Below, piece by piece: positions 61,095 through 64,000 of a stretch of DNA of 64,000 nucleotides (position 1 is the stretch's first letter; each line of letters begins with the position of its first letter). The position numbers and the translations under genes were made by a program. Origin of the DNA: Mycolicibacterium sp. MU0050 (GTDB taxonomy: Bacteria > Actinomycetota > Actinomycetes > Mycobacteriales > Mycobacteriaceae). The stretch spans positions 4,898,001 to 4,962,000 of the forward strand of contig NZ_OY726395.1 in the NCBI RefSeq assembly GCF_963378085.1, given 5' to 3'. The notes under the pieces were generated by a model, which did not search any database, was not told the DNA's origin, and saw only the letters and a list, made by a program, of their open reading frames with translations.

Positions 61095-62714
61095 ATGCCG
61101 ACAGGCGGTGACTACGACCTGATCGTGGTGGGATTCGGCGCCGCCGGTGCCGCAGCGGCCATCGAGGCTGCCGATCGCGGGGCACGCGTGCTCGTGCTGG
61201 ACCGCGGCCACGGCGGTGGGGCCACCGCGTTGTCCGGGGGCATCATCTACGCCGGCGCCGGGACACCGGAGCAGCGGGCCGGCGGCTACGAGGACAGCGT
61301 CGAGGAGATGCGCGCCTACCTGCGGGCCGAAGTCGGCGATGCCGTCAGCGACGAAACCCTCACCCGGTTCTGCGAGCAGAGCCCCGCGATGATCGAGTGG
61401 CTCAAGGCCCAGGGGGTGGAATTCCGGGGCGGGCCGGTGTCGTCCTACAAGACCTCCTACCCCACCGACGACTTCTACCTCTACTACTCGGGCAACGAGA
61501 AGGCCCACCCGTACGGCGGGTACGCCCGGCCGGCGCCGCGCGGCCATCGCGTCCTGGCCCCCGGGATGAGTTCGGGCCGAGTGCTCTTCGAGCACCTGCA
61601 CCGCTCCGCGCGAAGCAAGGGCGTCGAGATCGTCCCGCTGGCCCGGGTCCACGACCTGATCAAGGACGATCAGGGACGCGTCACCGGTATCCGCTACCGG
61701 GCGGTGCCCACCGACAGCGCTGCCGCACGCAAGTATTCGACGCTGACAAAGCTGACCGGCAAGGTGGGCACCTGGCTGCCCGGCGTCGTCAAGGGAGCAG
61801 TCGCGCGGGCCGAAGAAATCTGGACCGAGGCCGCCGTGCCGGGCCACGCGCACGCCGGGGCCGTGGTGCTGGCCGCCGGGGGGTTCGTCTACAACCGGGA
61901 ATGGATGCAGGAGTTCGCGCCGCAGTTCATGAAGATCTCGCCGCTCGGAACGCCGGGTGACGACGGCGGCGGCATCGCGCTCGGTCTGGCGGCCGGGGGC
62001 ACGGCCGACAAGATGGGCAACGTCACCGCCTGGCGTTTCCTGGCGCCGCCGAGCGCGTTCCTGGAGGGCCTCACCGTCGGCGCGGACGGTCGACGAATCG
62101 CCAACGAAGACCTCTACGGAGCCACCCACGGCAACGTGCTGATGCGCGAGTTCGGTGGCCGCGGATGGGCCATCTACGACGCGTCGACCTGGAAGAAGGT
62201 GCGCCGACAGATCCGCGGGCAGACGCACGTGTTCCAACGTTTGCAGCTGCTGTACCTCTTCACACTCGGGCACAAGAAGGCCGCGACCATCGAGGGCATC
62301 GCAGCGCAGAACGGCATCGACCCGGCCGGGCTACGCCGCACCTTTGATGAGTATCGAAGTGGGATCACCAGCGGTGCAGGAGATCCCGCGCACAAGACGT
62401 CCGAGTTGTGCCCGCCGATGCAGACCGGGCCGTTCTATTCGATCAACATCTCCGCCGATTCGTCGATGTTCTTTCCGATCCCCGGCCTGACGTTGGGCGG
62501 CCTGGTGGTCGACGAGAACACCGGCGAGGTGGTGCACCGCGACGGCGGTGTGGTTCCGGGCCTGTATGCCGCGGGCCGCAACGCCGTCGGCATCTGTTCC
62601 AACAGCTATGTCAGCGGCCTGTCGCTCTCCGACTGCATCTTCAGCGGTCGCCGGGCGGCCGCCCACGCCGCACAGCGGCTGGGCTTCGGGTCGGTGCACC
62701 GAGACGCCGACTGA
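61095..62714 (+). CDS. KstD/fumarate-reductase-type FAD-binding dehydrogenase
   Basis: 539 aa. YDLIVVGFGAAGAAAAIEAA is the FAD Rossmann motif, GGATALSGGIIYAGAG the following family block, VVLAAGGFVYNREWM the substrate-domain return, and GLYAAGRNAVGICSNSYVSG the C-terminal FAD block. It resembles 3-ketosteroid delta-1-dehydrogenases and related flavoproteins; substrate is uncertain. GAGGGGACAAACC precedes ATG 61095. Confidence 0.88.
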   Translation: MPTGGDYDLIVVGFGAAGAAAAIEAADRGARVLVLDRGHGGGATALSGGIIYAGAGTPEQRAGGYEDSVEEMRAYLRAEVGDAVSDETLTRFCEQSPAMIEWLKAQGVEFRGGPVSSYKTSYPTDDFYLYYSGNEKAHPYGGYARPAPRGHRVLAPGMSSGRVLFEHLHRSARSKGVEIVPLARVHDLIKDDQGRVTGIRYRAVPTDSAAARKYSTLTKLTGKVGTWLPGVVKGAVARAEEIWTEAAVPGHAHAGAVVLAAGGFVYNREWMQEFAPQFMKISPLGTPGDDGGGIALGLAAGGTADKMGNVTAWRFLAPPSAFLEGLTVGADGRRIANEDLYGATHGNVLMREFGGRGWAIYDASTWKKVRRQIRGQTHVFQRLQLLYLFTLGHKKAATIEGIAAQNGIDPAGLRRTFDEYRSGITSGAGDPAHKTSELCPPMQTGPFYSINISADSSMFFPIPGLTLGGLVVDENTGEVVHRDGGVVPGLYAAGRNAVGICSNSYVSGLSLSDCIFSGRRAAAHAAQRLGFGSVHRDAD

Positions 62715-62715
62715 C

Positions 62716-62796
62716 ATGACGTTCGACGAGGGCGTCCGGAGCACCTCGCTGCACTCGTACTGCACGGCCGCGGACGTGGCTCCGTTCCACCACTGA
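62716..62796 (+). CDS. 26-aa ORF, possible leader or gene remnant
   Basis: MTFDEGVRSTSLHSYCTAAD runs to a stop at 62796, between the flavoprotein and the alcohol dehydrogenase. The start lies 1 bp after the preceding stop. It could be coupled to the flavoprotein, but with no family and so short a length it may be chance. Confidence 0.25.
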   Translation: MTFDEGVRSTSLHSYCTAADVAPFHH

Positions 62797-62844
62797 TCCC
62801 GCACCAGCGGACTTCCTGACCGCCGGTTTCAGAAAGGACATAGC

Positions 62845-63855
62845 GTGAGAGCCGCCGTAATATCCGCGCCCGGTCAAGTCGACATTGTCGACATCCCGAC
62901 TCCGTCCGTCAGTGCGGGCGATGTGCTCGTACGTATCCGCGCCTGCGGGATCTGTGGGTCCGACACGTTCTACCTGTCCATCGGTGGTCTACCGCCGCAC
63001 CAGGGCAACATGCCGCTCGGACACGAGGCAGCCGGCGAAGTCGTCGCGGTCGGTAGTGCGGTTACCGACATCGCCGTCGGCCAACGCGTGGTGATCAACC
63101 CCATGGCTGCGCCGGACGGTGTCATCGGCAACGGCGGCGCCAGCGGGGCACTGGCGCAGTACCTCCTCATCAAGGATGCGGTGGTAGGCCACAGCGTCGA
63201 GCCCATCCCCGATCACGTGCCATTCGAGGTAGCAGCACTGAATGAACCCATGGCCGTCGCCCGCCACGGCGTCAACCAGGTAGCGCCCAAGCTGACCGAC
63301 CAGGTGGTCGTCTTCGGTGCCGGCCCGATTGGTCTCGGTATGACAATTTCGCTCAAATCCCTTGGCGTCCATCATGTCGTCGTGGTCGATGTGGTGGCTG
63401 ACCGTCTCGACAAAGCGCTCGAAGTCGGAGCGGATGCGGTCATCAACTCCAGCACCGAGGACCTGCCCGCCCGCCTCCGCGAACTGCACGGCAATGGCGA
63501 ATCCATTTGGCCGGACCGGGCCGGCACGGACATCTACCTCGACGCCGCAGGGGTGCCCGCGGTGGTGAACACTGCGCTGAGCACCGCCAAGCGCGGCGCC
63601 AAGATCGGCATCGTCGGGGTCCACAAGGAACCGGTCAGCGTGGACCTGATGAACATCATGAGCAACGAGCTGACTCTGGTCGGCTCGATGGGGTATCCTA
63701 CGGAGATCTTCGAAGTAACCCCCGACATCGTCGCTGACTGGCAGACCTATGCGAAGATCATCAGCCACACCATCGATTTCGACGACCTGCCGGAGGCCCT
63801 CGAGCTGGTAGCCACACCCGGCGCCACGGAAAAGGTCGTCATCGTCTTCGACTGA
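62845..63855 (+). CDS. MDR-family zinc-type alcohol/polyol dehydrogenase without structural-zinc loop
   Basis: 336 aa. RACGICGSDTFYLS and GHEAAGEV supply the catalytic zinc Cys and His-Glu, and VVVFGAGPIGLGM is the NAD motif. The four-cysteine structural-zinc lobe is absent: the region reads INPMAAPDGVIGNGGASGAL. GTG 62845 follows AGAAAGGACATAGC. It belongs with sorbitol/threonine-dehydrogenase-like enzymes; substrate unknown. Confidence 0.9.
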   Translation: MRAAVISAPGQVDIVDIPTPSVSAGDVLVRIRACGICGSDTFYLSIGGLPPHQGNMPLGHEAAGEVVAVGSAVTDIAVGQRVVINPMAAPDGVIGNGGASGALAQYLLIKDAVVGHSVEPIPDHVPFEVAALNEPMAVARHGVNQVAPKLTDQVVVFGAGPIGLGMTISLKSLGVHHVVVVDVVADRLDKALEVGADAVINSSTEDLPARLRELHGNGESIWPDRAGTDIYLDAAGVPAVVNTALSTAKRGAKIGIVGVHKEPVSVDLMNIMSNELTLVGSMGYPTEIFEVTPDIVADWQTYAKIISHTIDFDDLPEALELVATPGATEKVVIVFD

Positions 63856-63877
63856 TCGGGGTGGCACCTGGCCGGCG

Positions 63878-63907
63878 CTGGCCGGCGCGCGGATACGCGC
63901 CGGCCAG
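63878..63907. terminator. Perfect 12-bp hairpin between convergent genes
   Basis: CTGGCCGGCGCG pairs with CGCGCCGGCCAG around a 6-nt loop, between the dehydrogenase stop and the stop of the partial minus-strand gene. Confidence 0.65.
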
Positions 63908-63916
63908 TCGGGATGC

Positions 63917-64000
63917 TCAGCCCAGTTGCAACGGAATCGAGTCGAACGCACGCGCCCAACTCGAGGTGGTTCGGACCGCCTCGCCGGCCAGCCTGCAGCC
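63917..64000 (-). CDS. C-terminal end of an unidentified gene (runs off window)
   Basis: 27 codons ending RAFDSIPLQLG and a TGA at 63917, in an open frame to the right edge. The hairpin just beyond its stop supports a real gene end. Too short to assign. Confidence 0.45.
   Translation of the reverse strand, partial: GCRLAGEAVRTTSSWARAFDSIPLQLG

Overview
The window is high-GC actinobacterial DNA that reads as a fast-growing Mycobacterium/Mycolicibacterium chromosome. The signs are P450s with 3Fe-4S ferredoxins, F420- and mycofactocin-type oxidoreductases, a RamB/PrpR-type regulator beside prpDBC, B12-riboswitch metE, an MmpS-like lipoprotein, a SigF-type stress island, GTG starts and leaderless promoters. 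No phage, IS element, CRISPR array, rRNA or tRNA was seen. The species is an inference.

1-9.2 kb is catabolic. A P450 (cut by the left edge) and its ferredoxin diverge from a TetR gene, followed by a mycofactocin-type SDR, an F420-type luciferase-like oxidoreductase and an alpha/beta hydrolase. A 19-bp near-repeat (17/19) before both the ferredoxin/TetR pair and the SDR is a good candidate TetR operator. A chimeric scar follows (5' end of an amidase joined to the 3' end of a second SDR). A GntR gene then diverges, across a perfect palindrome, from a flavin monooxygenase / CoA-transferase / CitE-like lyase operon.

9.2-21.6 kb is propionate and methionine metabolism: prpR divergent from a tightly overlapped prpD-prpB-prpC-pyc operon, which couples the methylcitrate cycle to oxaloacetate supply, then an MTHFR-like gene and metE preceded by a cobalamin riboswitch. 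21.6-29.9 kb holds a second alpha/beta hydrolase (paralogue of the one at 3.8 kb), a GltB-domain protein, an IclR/ThDP-enzyme pair, the intact amidase, an MmpS-like lipoprotein and an Old Yellow Enzyme.

29.9-38.3 kb looks like a partly decayed SigF-type general-stress island: a truncated manganese catalase, a truncated metallo-beta-lactamase-fold protein, two coiled-coil/CsbD-like proteins, a frameshifted zinc alcohol dehydrogenase, an APC permease, STAS and GAF-ANTAR regulators, a thioredoxin-reductase-like protein lacking its central domain, and a trio of small membrane proteins. Two good and two weaker SigF-like promoters are visible.

38.3-49.7 kb is the most interesting part. A tandem HxlR regulator and a crotonase precede a long operon-like cluster with two Rieske-type oxygenase alpha subunits, each followed by the same kind of ~110-aa unknown protein, plus an amidohydrolase, a MarR regulator, a KshB-like reductase, an SDR and a TauD-type dioxygenase, with an aldehyde dehydrogenase facing it. 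The second oxygenase keeps the mononuclear-iron motif but has lost both histidine ligands of the Rieske cluster (CxR and CxxC instead of CxH and CxxH). Three near-identical palindromic sites (TATCAASTACTTG) lie before three transcription units and probably define the MarR regulon.

49.7-64 kb is mixed: a VCBS/Ig-like repeat protein with no export signal, a VapBC pair, a GAF-LuxR regulator, an acyl-CoA synthetase, SelO, TesB with a VOC protein, a PH-domain protein, a chloroperoxidase-type hydrolase, a proline-rich secreted protein, an L,D-transpeptidase, a 46-aa basic protein, a KstD-like flavoprotein and an alcohol dehydrogenase.
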